A DNA stretch of 45,285 bases from Candidatus Ghiorseimicrobium undicola (GTDB taxonomy: Bacteria > Omnitrophota > Gorgyraeia > Ghiorseimicrobiales > Ghiorseimicrobiaceae): the NCBI GenBank assembly GCA_002796125.1, contig PCWA01000030.1, forward strand, positions 16,039 through 61,323, read 5' to 3'. Below are positions 8,105 through 16,482 of this stretch, in pieces (position 1 is the stretch's first letter; every line of letters starts with the position of its first letter). Under the pieces are notes generated by a model. The model worked only from the letters and a program-made list of their open reading frames with translations, searched no databases and had not been told where the DNA came from. The position numbers were made by a program, and so were the translations under genes.

Positions 8105-9328
8105 ATGGCCACACTTAAAAAGATGAAAAAAAGAATTCCTTTCGGGACAATTTCAATTACGGATAAATCAAAAGGGTTGATAAAAGATATTTTAGATTCG
8201 AATAGAGTTTCAAGCGGCAGGTATGTGCGCGAGCTTGAGAAGAGTTTCGCGCGATTAATCGGCGCCAAAGAGGCGGTGGCGGTCAGTTCCGGGACCGATG
8301 CCGATGCCTTAGCCTTAGCGGTCTTGCATGATTTTGGGGCTAAAAGAGAGGACGAGGTTATTGTCCCGGCGCTCTCTTTTGTAGCAACCGGGAATTCCGT
8401 GCTCCAGGCTGGGTTTCGCCCCGTTTTTGTTGACGTGGAAAAAGATACCTTAAATATATCCCCGGATAAAATCGAGGCGGCCATAACTAAGAAAACTCGC
8501 GCGATTATGCCGGTGCACCTTATGGGGAAGCCCGCGGAAATGGATTCCATAAATAATATCGCTAAAAGGCATAATTTGTTTGTCGTCGAGGATGCCGCAG
8601 AGGCATATGGAGCGGCGTATAAAGGCAAAAATGTGGGGACTATCGGCGATATGGCTGCCTTTAGCCTATACGTCGCCCATATTATCACTACCATAGAAGG
8701 GGGGATGGTCGTTAGCAAGAGGACGGATTTTGCCGAGGTCTTGCGGTCTCTGCGTTCGCATGGCAGGGCGTGTAAGTGCGAAAGCTGCGTATTGAATGTC
8801 TCTTCCGGCTATTGCGATAAAAGATTTCAGCATGGCGATAACCAGGACATTCGTTTTGTATTCGAACGTATCGGGTTTTCCGCTAAGATGAATGAATTAG
8901 AGGCGGCGATAGGGCTAGGGAACCTTGACCGCTATCACGATATTTTAAACAAAAGGCGCGAAAATCTTTTATATATGATAGAAAAGTTCAGGGAATTTAA
9001 ACCCTATCTCTATACGATAGAAGAAAGCCCGCATGAAAAGATCGGCCCGCATGCGTTTGCGATCATCCTTGGAGAAGGGGCTAAATTTAGCCGCAACGAA
9101 CTCGTTTCCTATCTTGAGAAGCAGGGGATAGACACGCGCAACCTTTTTCTCTCTATGCCTACCCAGTGCGCGGGTTTTGGTTATCTGGGTAAAAAGATAG
9201 GTGATTTTCCTAACGCCGAATACATCGGTAATATGGGCCTGCATGTAGGTATACATCAGGATTTAAACAAAGAAGATTTAGATTACATTTTAAACACAGT
9301 TAGAGAATTTTTATTAAAGGTAAAATGA
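8105..9328 (+). CDS. DegT/RfbH-fold PLP (or PMP) enzyme with His in place of the catalytic Lys
   Basis: A 407-residue fold-type I protein of the DegT/DnrJ/EryC1 family. The conserved segment before EGG reads SLYVAHIITTIEGG, with H192 where aminotransferases have the Schiff-base lysine. That exchange is the hallmark of the sugar 3-dehydratases E1/RfbH and ColD. A cysteine cluster, C223-x-C225-x2-C228-x8-C237 ending in CDKRF, is at the place where E1/RfbH carries three of its four [2Fe-2S] ligands. The fourth RfbH ligand (in EDCCD) is alanine here (EDAAE, 162-166). The expected role is C3 deoxygenation of a 4-keto-6-deoxy sugar nucleotide. The start at 8105 is the longest; M7 (8123) is possible. 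Confidence 0.85.
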   Translation: MATLKKMKKRIPFGTISITDKSKGLIKDILDSNRVSSGRYVRELEKSFARLIGAKEAVAVSSGTDADALALAVLHDFGAKREDEVIVPALSFVATGNSVLQAGFRPVFVDVEKDTLNISPDKIEAAITKKTRAIMPVHLMGKPAEMDSINNIAKRHNLFVVEDAAEAYGAAYKGKNVGTIGDMAAFSLYVAHIITTIEGGMVVSKRTDFAEVLRSLRSHGRACKCESCVLNVSSGYCDKRFQHGDNQDIRFVFERIGFSAKMNELEAAIGLGNLDRYHDILNKRRENLLYMIEKFREFKPYLYTIEESPHEKIGPHAFAIILGEGAKFSRNELVSYLEKQGIDTRNLFLSMPTQCAGFGYLGKKIGDFPNAEYIGNMGLHVGIHQDLNKEDLDYILNTVREFLLKVK

Positions 9329-10257
9329 TGGATAAAGCTTCAAAAATTTTAGTGTTTGGAGCGAAGGGCCTTATCGGCGCGGCGCTAGCCCGCCGGCTCA
9401 GGCAAGGTAGTTTTAAGAATTTAATTTTAGCAGATTCAGATACGCTTGAGCTTGATAATCGTAAAAAGGTCTATGATTTTTTTGCCAAAACCCGGCCTGA
9501 TTATTGTATTATAGCGCCTATCAAAGAGGGCGGTATTGTAGCGAATATACGTTATCCCGCAGAATTGATATACCAGAATTTGAGCGCCCAGACTAATATT
9601 ATTGATTCGGCATGGCGCGTCAATGTCGCAAAGCTGATATATTTGGCAAGTTCTTGTGTTTATCCTAAGGATTGCAGGCAGCCGATAAAAGAAGAATATC
9701 TAATGAGCGGGCCGCTTGAATTGACCAATGCGCCGTATGCGGCAGCAAAAATTTCAGGGATAGAGATGTGCAAGGCCTATAATTTACAATATAATACGCG
9801 GTTTATTTCCGTAGTGCCCGCGACCGCCTACGGCCCGGGCGATAATTTTGACCTTAATACATCGCATGTTATACCGGCGCTTCTCGCTAAATTTCATGCG
9901 GCAAAAATTAATAATACGCCGTATGTTACTATTTGGGGTAGCGGAAAGCCGAAGCGGGAGTTTATTTACGCCGATGATTTAGCTGATGCGGTTTTGTTCC
10001 TGATGCGCCAAGGGCGCCTTACCGAAGTAGTTAATATCGGTACAGGGGTTGATGTATCTATATCACGGCTCGCGCAATTAATAAAAAGAACAGTTGGTTT
10101 TATGGGTAAGATAAAGTTTGACAATGAAAAGCCTGATGGGGTTGCCAGAAAATTGCTTGATTCAGGCCTTTTATTTTCTCTAGGGTGGCGGCCGCGGGTT
10201 AGTCTCGCGCAGGGATTATTAAAGGCCTACGGCTTATATAAGAAATCCATATGTTAA
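9325..10257 (+). CDS. GDP-L-fucose synthase-like SDR epimerase/reductase
   Basis: A 310-residue extended SDR. The Rossmann motif GAKGLIG is at residues 12-18, SSCVYP carries the catalytic serine, and Y138-x3-K142 (YAAAK) completes the triad. SSCVYP and the early VYDFFAKTRPD region resemble the GDP-4-keto-6-deoxymannose epimerase/reductase family (WcaG/FCL), which also contains ColC of the colitose route. It overlaps the RfbH-like gene by four bases. Because a 3-dehydratase plus a C5-epimerase/4-reductase is the ColD-ColC arrangement, it most likely reduces the 3-deoxy keto-sugar or its branched derivative. Its overlap with the next gene is seven bases. Confidence 0.87.
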   Translation: MMDKASKILVFGAKGLIGAALARRLRQGSFKNLILADSDTLELDNRKKVYDFFAKTRPDYCIIAPIKEGGIVANIRYPAELIYQNLSAQTNIIDSAWRVNVAKLIYLASSCVYPKDCRQPIKEEYLMSGPLELTNAPYAAAKISGIEMCKAYNLQYNTRFISVVPATAYGPGDNFDLNTSHVIPALLAKFHAAKINNTPYVTIWGSGKPKREFIYADDLADAVLFLMRQGRLTEVVNIGTGVDVSISRLAQLIKRTVGFMGKIKFDNEKPDGVARKLLDSGLLFSLGWRPRVSLAQGLLKAYGLYKKSIC

Positions 10258-11834
10258 AAGAAAAATCTAACCGTTTGATATTTATAGCACTATTGATATT
10301 TATCGCGCATCTTTCTCTGAATACTCTTTTTCGGAGCAGGGCATTTGTAAATTGGGATGGCCCTCAATTTGCCATTTCCACGGTTAATTATTCAGTCCAG
10401 GAATATTTTCCCGGCCTGCCCGGGCATTTTCTTTATGTTATGGCAGCTAAATTCTTGAATTTTTTCTTCAACGAGCGGTTTTTATCGCTAGTTTCTTTAA
10501 GCATCATTTTTAGCGCATTAATAAGCGCCGGCTTATTCTTTATCGGATCACGAATTTTTAGCGTTAAGACTGGATTATTGGCGGCGTTATTTTACATGTC
10601 AAGCCCGCTGTTTTTATTTTATGGCACAACTATTACGCCGCTTATGATGAGCGGGTTTTTTTCATTGTTATGCGGATATTGTTTTTACCGTGTAATATAC
10701 GGCAGGCAATATAGATATTTAATATGGGGCTCGGTATCTTACGGCATTTTGATTGGGATAAGGCCGCAAGAAATCCTGTTTATTTTCCCTTTTTGGCTGT
10801 GGGCATTCTTAAAGGCAGATAATAAAACAAAGGTTTTGTCTTTTTCTTCTTTATCGCTTATTTTTTTGGGTTGGTTTATGCCGTTTAGCTATATCTCCGG
10901 AGGATTAAACGAGCTGATTTTATTTTTTAGGAAAGAAATCTCTTCGGGGGCAACGCGCCTGTCAGCTTCGGTGTTTACGATGCCAAGCCTTTTAAAGGCG
11001 AACTTAAAGTACCAGGTATATACATACGCTATCACGTTCGGGCCGGCGGTATTGGCGTTTTTTTATTATTTGCCGCAATTTTTTTGCCTGAAGAATATAT
11101 GCGCAAGCCGTAAGGCGCAAGCATTTATCGTATGGATAATACCTTCCTTATTATTCTGGTCCGTATATAACTTTAGCACCCCGGGCTATATCATAGTTTC
11201 ACTATTGCCGATGTTTATACTTTTGGCGGAATTTTTGGTTACTATTTCGCGTGAGCTTTCAGATATTTTGGCGGTGAGATGGAAATATTTTTCTAATAAA
11301 TCCGCCGGTATATTTATATTTATGCCTATTTTTCTGGCGGTAAACCTATTTGTTTATTTTTATGATTTTAATCCGGCAGGCAAAGGGACAGATTATGATT
11401 CGTTTAGGGCCTATTCGGATATTAGGAAACGGGATACACAGATACTCGAAAAGATAAGGTATATAAAAGAGAATGTGCCTGCGGAGAATTCTATCGTTGT
11501 TGTTTCTTCTTCATTTTTTATGCCGTTAATGTATTATTTACCCCAATACCATGTTTATTTATTCAATGGTGTTTTCTTTAAAGGAAATAATCTGGTAAGG
11601 TATGGCCATAATTTCGAAAGGCGTAATTTTTCCGATTTTAACAGTAAAGATTTGATCCGCGATAAAGGTATACGCAAAATTGTGTTTTTTGACGACGAAT
11701 TTAGCCGTTGGGTGGATACCGGAGCCGGCAAAGAAAATATAGCAATAACCGACCGTTATTCTTTGCTTGTTGTGTCCCCCGAAAGAGACGCTCAATTAAT
11801 CTACGGATATAAAAGTATTCGCATAAGGGAATAA
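10251..11834 (+). CDS. GT-C membrane glycosyltransferase (GT39/ArnT-like), copy 1
   Basis: A 527-residue polytopic protein with an N-terminal signal-anchor-like helix (about 9-26). Asp36 in NWDGPQ lies in the first extracytoplasmic loop, where GT39/ArnT enzymes carry their catalytic aspartate. Many helices follow, and a soluble C-terminal domain runs from about residue 380 (IVVVSSSFFMPLMYYLPQYH). Members use polyprenyl-phosphate sugars to glycosylate lipid-linked glycans or proteins on the periplasmic side. The donor and acceptor are unknown. It begins inside the end of the SDR gene and is followed after one base by the deacetylase-methyltransferase fusion. Confidence 0.82.
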   Translation: MLKEKSNRLIFIALLIFIAHLSLNTLFRSRAFVNWDGPQFAISTVNYSVQEYFPGLPGHFLYVMAAKFLNFFFNERFLSLVSLSIIFSALISAGLFFIGSRIFSVKTGLLAALFYMSSPLFLFYGTTITPLMMSGFFSLLCGYCFYRVIYGRQYRYLIWGSVSYGILIGIRPQEILFIFPFWLWAFLKADNKTKVLSFSSLSLIFLGWFMPFSYISGGLNELILFFRKEISSGATRLSASVFTMPSLLKANLKYQVYTYAITFGPAVLAFFYYLPQFFCLKNICASRKAQAFIVWIIPSLLFWSVYNFSTPGYIIVSLLPMFILLAEFLVTISRELSDILAVRWKYFSNKSAGIFIFMPIFLAVNLFVYFYDFNPAGKGTDYDSFRAYSDIRKRDTQILEKIRYIKENVPAENSIVVVSSSFFMPLMYYLPQYHVYLFNGVFFKGNNLVRYGHNFERRNFSDFNSKDLIRDKGIRKIVFFDDEFSRWVDTGAGKENIAITDRYSLLVVSPERDAQLIYGYKSIRIRE

Positions 11835-11835
11835 T

Positions 11836-13590
11836 ATGCCTGAAAAGGGGACCTTCATTATTTCAATTGACGTTGAGCTTGCCTGGGGGATGTTTGACCG
11901 CGGCCGGCACCTTAACCTTGCCCGGGCGTATGAAAAGAGCCGTTTCATAATCAGGGAATTATTGAAATTATTTGCCAAATACAATATTTCGGTTACCTGG
12001 GCTATCGTAGGGCATCTTTTTCTGGATAGCTGCAGGAAAGATGACGGTATCGTGCATTCCGATATTATCAGGCCGCAGCACAGTTGGTTTTCGGGCGATT
12101 GGTTTAAAGATGATCCGGCAAGCGATATCAGAGAGAATAATTTATGGTATGGCAGGGATATTATTGAATTAATAAAGGAGGCTGTTTCCGGCCATGAGAT
12201 AGCAAGCCATTCTTTTTCTCATATAATTTTTTCAGATTCCGGCTGCTCAAGGGAAGCCGCGGAGTCCGATATCGCAAAGTGTGTTAAGATTGCCCAGGAA
12301 AACGGCATTAAATTAGATAGTTTTGTTTTTCCCCGTAACGGCGTCGGCTATTTAGACCTGCTCTCAAAGTATGGGTTTAAGGCTTATCGCAAGAGCGAGG
12401 CAAAAATTGACAGAAAGAACGGAAGGCTTTTGTTTGCCATGAGATTATTTGATTTAATAAGAGACGCCCTTCCGATTGCGCCACCGGTAGGCGATTTGGC
12501 CTTTGACGCGCAGCATAATTTATCTGCGATTCCGCAGAGCATGCTCTTTCGATACGCGCATGGGAGCAGTAAGGTTGTTTTACCGAATATCAGATTTTTA
12601 AAGGCAAAGATGGCGTTAAAAAAGGCGGCTAAGGAGAAAAAGATATTCCATTTATGGTTTCATCCGATTAATTTTGCCTGGGATACGCAAAGATTGCTTA
12701 TTGAATTCGAAAAAATATTGAAATTTGCCGCTGCCTTAAGAGAAAAGGGCTTGCTTGATATTTTACCGATGCGAGAGGTTGCAAATCGAGCCGTATTGGA
12801 CAATTCAATTTTAGATAAGTTTAACCCTGAAGGCGTCGATTTACATGATGAAAGGGCGCATTGTTTCCGCGACGACTATTCTTCTTCACTGGCTGATTAT
12901 CGGTCTTCGGCGTTTAAATTCGGCAGGAAGAAAATATTGGATGATTTTAGCGAAGTTCTTGGCGGTTTAAGCGCTGGTAGCAGAGTGCTTGATCTCGGCT
13001 GCGGAACCGGTTATTTCTTGAATCGCCTGATTGAGCAAAATTTTAAGGCAATCGGGGTGGATCTTTCAAATCAGATGCTTAAAGAATTAAAGGAAGCCAA
13101 TGGCTCGGCCTGTGTGCAGCGCGCGGACGCAAGAAACCTTCCGTTTCAAGATAATACTTTTGACGCGGTAATAAGTATTGAAACCATAAGGTACTTCAGC
13201 GACAGAAGCGTAATGTTAAATGAGATTTTCAGGGTTTTAAAACCGAATGGCTTGGCTTTTATTACTGCCGCCCCGCTTTTCTCAGGCAATCTTTACGGAA
13301 TTTTTAATACGCTCTGCCGCCTGCTCCGGTTAAAGCCGCTTGTTTCGTGTTATCAATCTTTTGAGACGGCAGGGAGTTTAAAACGCAGGCTCTTGCTCGC
13401 GGGGTTTGAAAATGTAAAGATAAAGGGGCATTTTTTCGGGCCGTATTTTATTCTGGATAAAATCAGCCCGCGCGTTAGCGCAAAATTAATCAGCCGTTTT
13501 GAGCGATTTGATGATAGATTATCAAAAATAAAAATCTTGAGAAACTTTAGCAACCATCTAGTAGTAATAGCGCGAAAACTAAAGAAATGA
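11836..13590 (+). CDS. Fusion: polysaccharide deacetylase domain + SAM methyltransferase domain
   Basis: A 584-residue two-domain protein. Residues 1 to about 320 are a NodB-like/DUF-type deacetylase with the metal-binding aspartate D12 (SIDVELAWG) and the zinc motif HSFSH at 125-129. Residues about 360-584 are a class I methyltransferase with VLDLGCG at 384-390 and the acidic GVDLS. There is no signal peptide, so it should act in the cytoplasm. It may remove an acetyl group from a sugar and methylate the product. The reading frame is continuous, and the linker around 320-355 reads as an ordinary sequence, so I see no sign of a frameshift artefact. It overlaps the next methyltransferase gene by four bases. 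Confidence 0.86.
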   Translation: MPEKGTFIISIDVELAWGMFDRGRHLNLARAYEKSRFIIRELLKLFAKYNISVTWAIVGHLFLDSCRKDDGIVHSDIIRPQHSWFSGDWFKDDPASDIRENNLWYGRDIIELIKEAVSGHEIASHSFSHIIFSDSGCSREAAESDIAKCVKIAQENGIKLDSFVFPRNGVGYLDLLSKYGFKAYRKSEAKIDRKNGRLLFAMRLFDLIRDALPIAPPVGDLAFDAQHNLSAIPQSMLFRYAHGSSKVVLPNIRFLKAKMALKKAAKEKKIFHLWFHPINFAWDTQRLLIEFEKILKFAAALREKGLLDILPMREVANRAVLDNSILDKFNPEGVDLHDERAHCFRDDYSSSLADYRSSAFKFGRKKILDDFSEVLGGLSAGSRVLDLGCGTGYFLNRLIEQNFKAIGVDLSNQMLKELKEANGSACVQRADARNLPFQDNTFDAVISIETIRYFSDRSVMLNEIFRVLKPNGLAFITAAPLFSGNLYGIFNTLCRLLRLKPLVSCYQSFETAGSLKRRLLLAGFENVKIKGHFFGPYFILDKISPRVSAKLISRFERFDDRLSKIKILRNFSNHLVVIARKLKK

Positions 13591-14318
13591 ATAATTCGCA
13601 TCAGCAGAACAAAGAAGAAGAAAAGCTTTTTTTCTCAAATTTTCAATCAGGCGATTATGATGTTTTTGCCGATAGCGGCTATCGGCGCATCTTAAGTTTT
13701 TTTCGCAAGGAGATTACTCCTGATGCAGGCTGCAAAATTTTAGATTTAGGCTGCGGCAGCGGGGCTTTTACGCGCTATTTATTCGGTTTGGGCGGCAGGG
13801 TTTTTGCCCTGGACATCAGTTGTGATTTAATGCAAAGATCCGGCGATAAAGATAGAATACGGTTTAGTGCCGGCGATATCGAAAATTTGCCGTTTGGCGA
13901 CAATACTTTTGATGTTGTGATATTCAGCGGCGTCTTGCATCATTTTCGCGCTTTATCCGGCCCGGCAAGGGAAGCCTTTAGGGTTTTAAAGAAGGGTGGG
14001 AAGTGTTTTGCCTTTGACCCTAACAATAAAAATCCCATAATGTGGATTTTGCGGAATAAAAAATCTCCCTTTTATTCATCTAAGGGCGTTACCCCTAACG
14101 AGCGCCTGCTTACGGCAGGCGAAGTGGAGTCGGCTTTTTGCTCGGCGGGATTTTCCAAGGTTCAGGCATTCGCGGTTTCCGGGATATCTTACCGCTATAT
14201 ACATAGCAGGATAGCGAGGTTGTTTTTACCCCTGTATAATTTTATCGATTATATTTTTTCCAAGACTTCTTTTGCGTATAGGCACGGGTCTTTTTTATTG
14301 ACTTTTACCCAAAAGTAA
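13587..14318 (+). CDS. Class I SAM-dependent methyltransferase (Methyltransf_11 type)
   Basis: A 243-residue methyltransferase. Motif I is ILDLGCGSGAF near residue 52, the acidic residue is in FALDIS, motif post-I is the region ending in LPFGDNTFD, and FSGVLHHF is motif III. The N-terminal extension is short. It overlaps the deacetylase-methyltransferase fusion and precedes a DPM1-like GT2 by five bases. O-methylation of a sugar is likely, but no substrate can be read from the sequence. Confidence 0.88.
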   Translation: MNNSHQQNKEEEKLFFSNFQSGDYDVFADSGYRRILSFFRKEITPDAGCKILDLGCGSGAFTRYLFGLGGRVFALDISCDLMQRSGDKDRIRFSAGDIENLPFGDNTFDVVIFSGVLHHFRALSGPAREAFRVLKKGGKCFAFDPNNKNPIMWILRNKKSPFYSSKGVTPNERLLTAGEVESAFCSAGFSKVQAFAVSGISYRYIHSRIARLFLPLYNFIDYIFSKTSFAYRHGSFLLTFTQK

Positions 14319-14323
14319 CGGCT

Positions 14324-15085
14324 ATGCAAAATAATGAAAAAATTCAGGAAAATATGAAGCTTTCCATAGTTATTCCGGTTCATAACGAGGAAGAGGGCGT
14401 CCTTGCGACCGTAGGCGGGATAATCAAGGAATTAGAGGCAGAAAAAATTAACCATGAGATTATCATCGTTGATGATAACAGTTCGGATTCCACGCCGAAG
14501 ATTACGGATGATTTATCCGCGCGATGCCCCAATGTTAAAGTGGTGCACCGCGGCCCTCCGAACGGCTTTGGACGGGCAATACAAGAAGGCTTAAGGAATA
14601 CGAGCGGCGATGCCGTGGGGATAGTTATGGGAGATTCTTCAGACGATCCAAAAGATATTGTCGGCTGTTTTAGAAAGATTGAGGAGGGGTATGACTGTGT
14701 GTTTGGGTCAAGGTTTCTAAAAGGCAGTATTGTAAAAGATTATCCGTTAGTTAAATTATTAATCAATAGATTAGCCAATAATTTTATCAGAATGCTTTTT
14801 TTAATTAAGGCAAATGATATTACTAACGCCTTTAAACTGTATCGCCGAGAGGTGATACGGGCGGTTATGCCGTTACAGGCCCTATATTTTAATATTACGG
14901 TTGAAATTCCTCTTAAGGCGTTGGTGCGGGGTTTTTCTTATGCCCAGATACCGATTAGGTGGTATGGAAGAAAAAGCGGTGTCTCTAAACTTGGTATTAG
15001 GCAAATGGGCCGGAAATACCTGTTTACGGTCCTTTATGTATGGCTGGAAAAACTCTTGCTTAAGGATGAGGTTAAAAGGCGATAA
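14324..15085 (+). CDS. GT2, polyprenyl-phosphate sugar synthase-like
   Basis: A 253-residue GT-A enzyme. The main motifs are LSIVIPVHNEEEG, IIVDDNSSDST and the DxD-like GDSSDDP. Length and motif order resemble dolichol/polyprenyl-phosphate mannose synthase catalytic domains without the membrane tail, consistent with supplying a polyprenyl-phosphate sugar to the nearby GT-C enzymes. The start at 14324 is the first possible; an ATG at 14354 (M11, just before the conserved strand) has AGGA ahead of it and may be the true start. Its stop and the next start share one base (TAATG). Confidence 0.86.
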   Translation: MQNNEKIQENMKLSIVIPVHNEEEGVLATVGGIIKELEAEKINHEIIIVDDNSSDSTPKITDDLSARCPNVKVVHRGPPNGFGRAIQEGLRNTSGDAVGIVMGDSSDDPKDIVGCFRKIEEGYDCVFGSRFLKGSIVKDYPLVKLLINRLANNFIRMLFLIKANDITNAFKLYRREVIRAVMPLQALYFNITVEIPLKALVRGFSYAQIPIRWYGRKSGVSKLGIRQMGRKYLFTVLYVWLEKLLLKDEVKRR

Positions 15086-16482
15086 TGAATGTATTGCTGG
15101 TGTCTCCATCGCAAGTTCAGGTTTACGGTAATTTCGCGCGCCCGGATTATCCTCCTTTAGGGCTTGCGTATTTAGGCGCTGTCCTTGAGAAGGCAGGGCA
15201 TGATGTAGGGATTATCGATGTCGATGCTGAGCGCTTGACGGATGAAGGCTTTGCTAAGAAGATTACTCAAGGTAATTACGGCTTAGTAGGCATAACCGCG
15301 ACTACGCCGACTTTTAGCAAAGCTTTGGTATTAGCGGAATTAGTTAAAAAAAATTCTGACTCTTTTACGGTATTGGGCGGGATACATGCAACAACTATGC
15401 CGGATGAGTCAATAGAGAATGAATCAATAGATTTTATAGTAAAGGGAGAAGGCGAATTAACCCTTTTAGAGCTAGTCAGGCGCCTTCAACATAGAGAAGA
15501 TCTTGCGGGCGTTGACGGTATATATTACAAAAAAGCCGGGAGGATTTACAAAAACAAGGATCGGGATTTAATAGCGGACCTTGATACGTTGCCATTCCCC
15601 GCGAGGCATTTATTCAGTAAGCACCATTATAGTTATCCGGACGCTCTTTTTAAAGAGGCCTTCCCGATAATGACCAGCCGCGGATGCCCGGCAAATTGCA
15701 GTTATTGTGATGCCAGAAAGATTTTTAGCCGCAAATTCCGGGTGAGGAGCGCTAAAAATGTCGTTGATGAGATTGAACATCTGGCAAAAAAATACGGCGC
15801 CCGCGAGATCCATATCTGGGATGATAATTTCACGACCCAAAAAAACCGGGTTTTCCAGATCCGCGATGAGATCAAAAAAAGAAAATTGAATATTAAGTTC
15901 GCTTTTCCTAATGGTATCAGGGCGGATTACGTGGATAAAGAGGTTTTGAGAGCGCTTGGCGATATGGGGGCGTATAGTATTGCCTTTGGCGTCGAATCCG
16001 GGAATCAGGGCGTTTTAGACCATATAAATAAGAATACCACGCTGGCAAAAATAGAAACAGCGTTTCGCTGCGCCAAAGAAGCAGGGCTTGAGACTTGGGG
16101 TTTTTTTATGATTGGGCTACCCTCTGAAACAAAAGATACCATAAATGATACGATAAGTTTTGCCATTTCGCTTAACCCGGATGTGGCAAAGTTCCATATC
16201 TTAAAACCCTTTCCCGGCACAGACGCCTATGGCGAGCTTTCACGGCAAGGCTTGATTATTGATAATAATCTTGACCATTATGGCATTCATACGCCCCCTG
16301 TCCACAGGTTGCCGGGGCTTTCGCCGGATGATTTACTTAACTTGCAGAAAGAGGCTTATAAGCGGTTTTATTTAAGGCCGCATATTTTCTTAAAACAAAT
16401 TTTTCGCCTTAAATCGTTATACCGCTTGAGGCTTAATGTTTCTGCCGCCGTCGGTATATTAAAGAAAATATTTTCACGATGA
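15085..16482 (+). CDS. B12-binding-domain radical SAM protein, copy 2
   Basis: A 465-residue class B radical SAM protein. The N-terminal domain contains YPPLGLAYLGAVLE and GGIHATTMPDE, typical cobalamin-binding-domain segments. The iron-sulfur motif is C201-x3-C205-x2-C208 (RGCPANCSYC). GVESGN and a C-terminal segment with PPVHRLPGLSPDDL follow. It lies in the order GT2, radical SAM, GT-C, GT-C, suggesting it modifies the sugar or lipid carrier used by those enzymes; this is inference. It overlaps the next GT-C gene by four bases. Confidence 0.9.
   Translation: MNVLLVSPSQVQVYGNFARPDYPPLGLAYLGAVLEKAGHDVGIIDVDAERLTDEGFAKKITQGNYGLVGITATTPTFSKALVLAELVKKNSDSFTVLGGIHATTMPDESIENESIDFIVKGEGELTLLELVRRLQHREDLAGVDGIYYKKAGRIYKNKDRDLIADLDTLPFPARHLFSKHHYSYPDALFKEAFPIMTSRGCPANCSYCDARKIFSRKFRVRSAKNVVDEIEHLAKKYGAREIHIWDDNFTTQKNRVFQIRDEIKKRKLNIKFAFPNGIRADYVDKEVLRALGDMGAYSIAFGVESGNQGVLDHINKNTTLAKIETAFRCAKEAGLETWGFFMIGLPSETKDTINDTISFAISLNPDVAKFHILKPFPGTDAYGELSRQGLIIDNNLDHYGIHTPPVHRLPGLSPDDLLNLQKEAYKRFYLRPHIFLKQIFRLKSLYRLRLNVSAAVGILKKIFSR

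Noticed and set aside
8098-8718. 206-codon minus-strand open frame
   Set aside because: It lies fully inside the DegT-fold gene, has no recognisable motifs and no start context. It is low-complexity serine/alanine-rich sequence of the kind produced opposite real genes.
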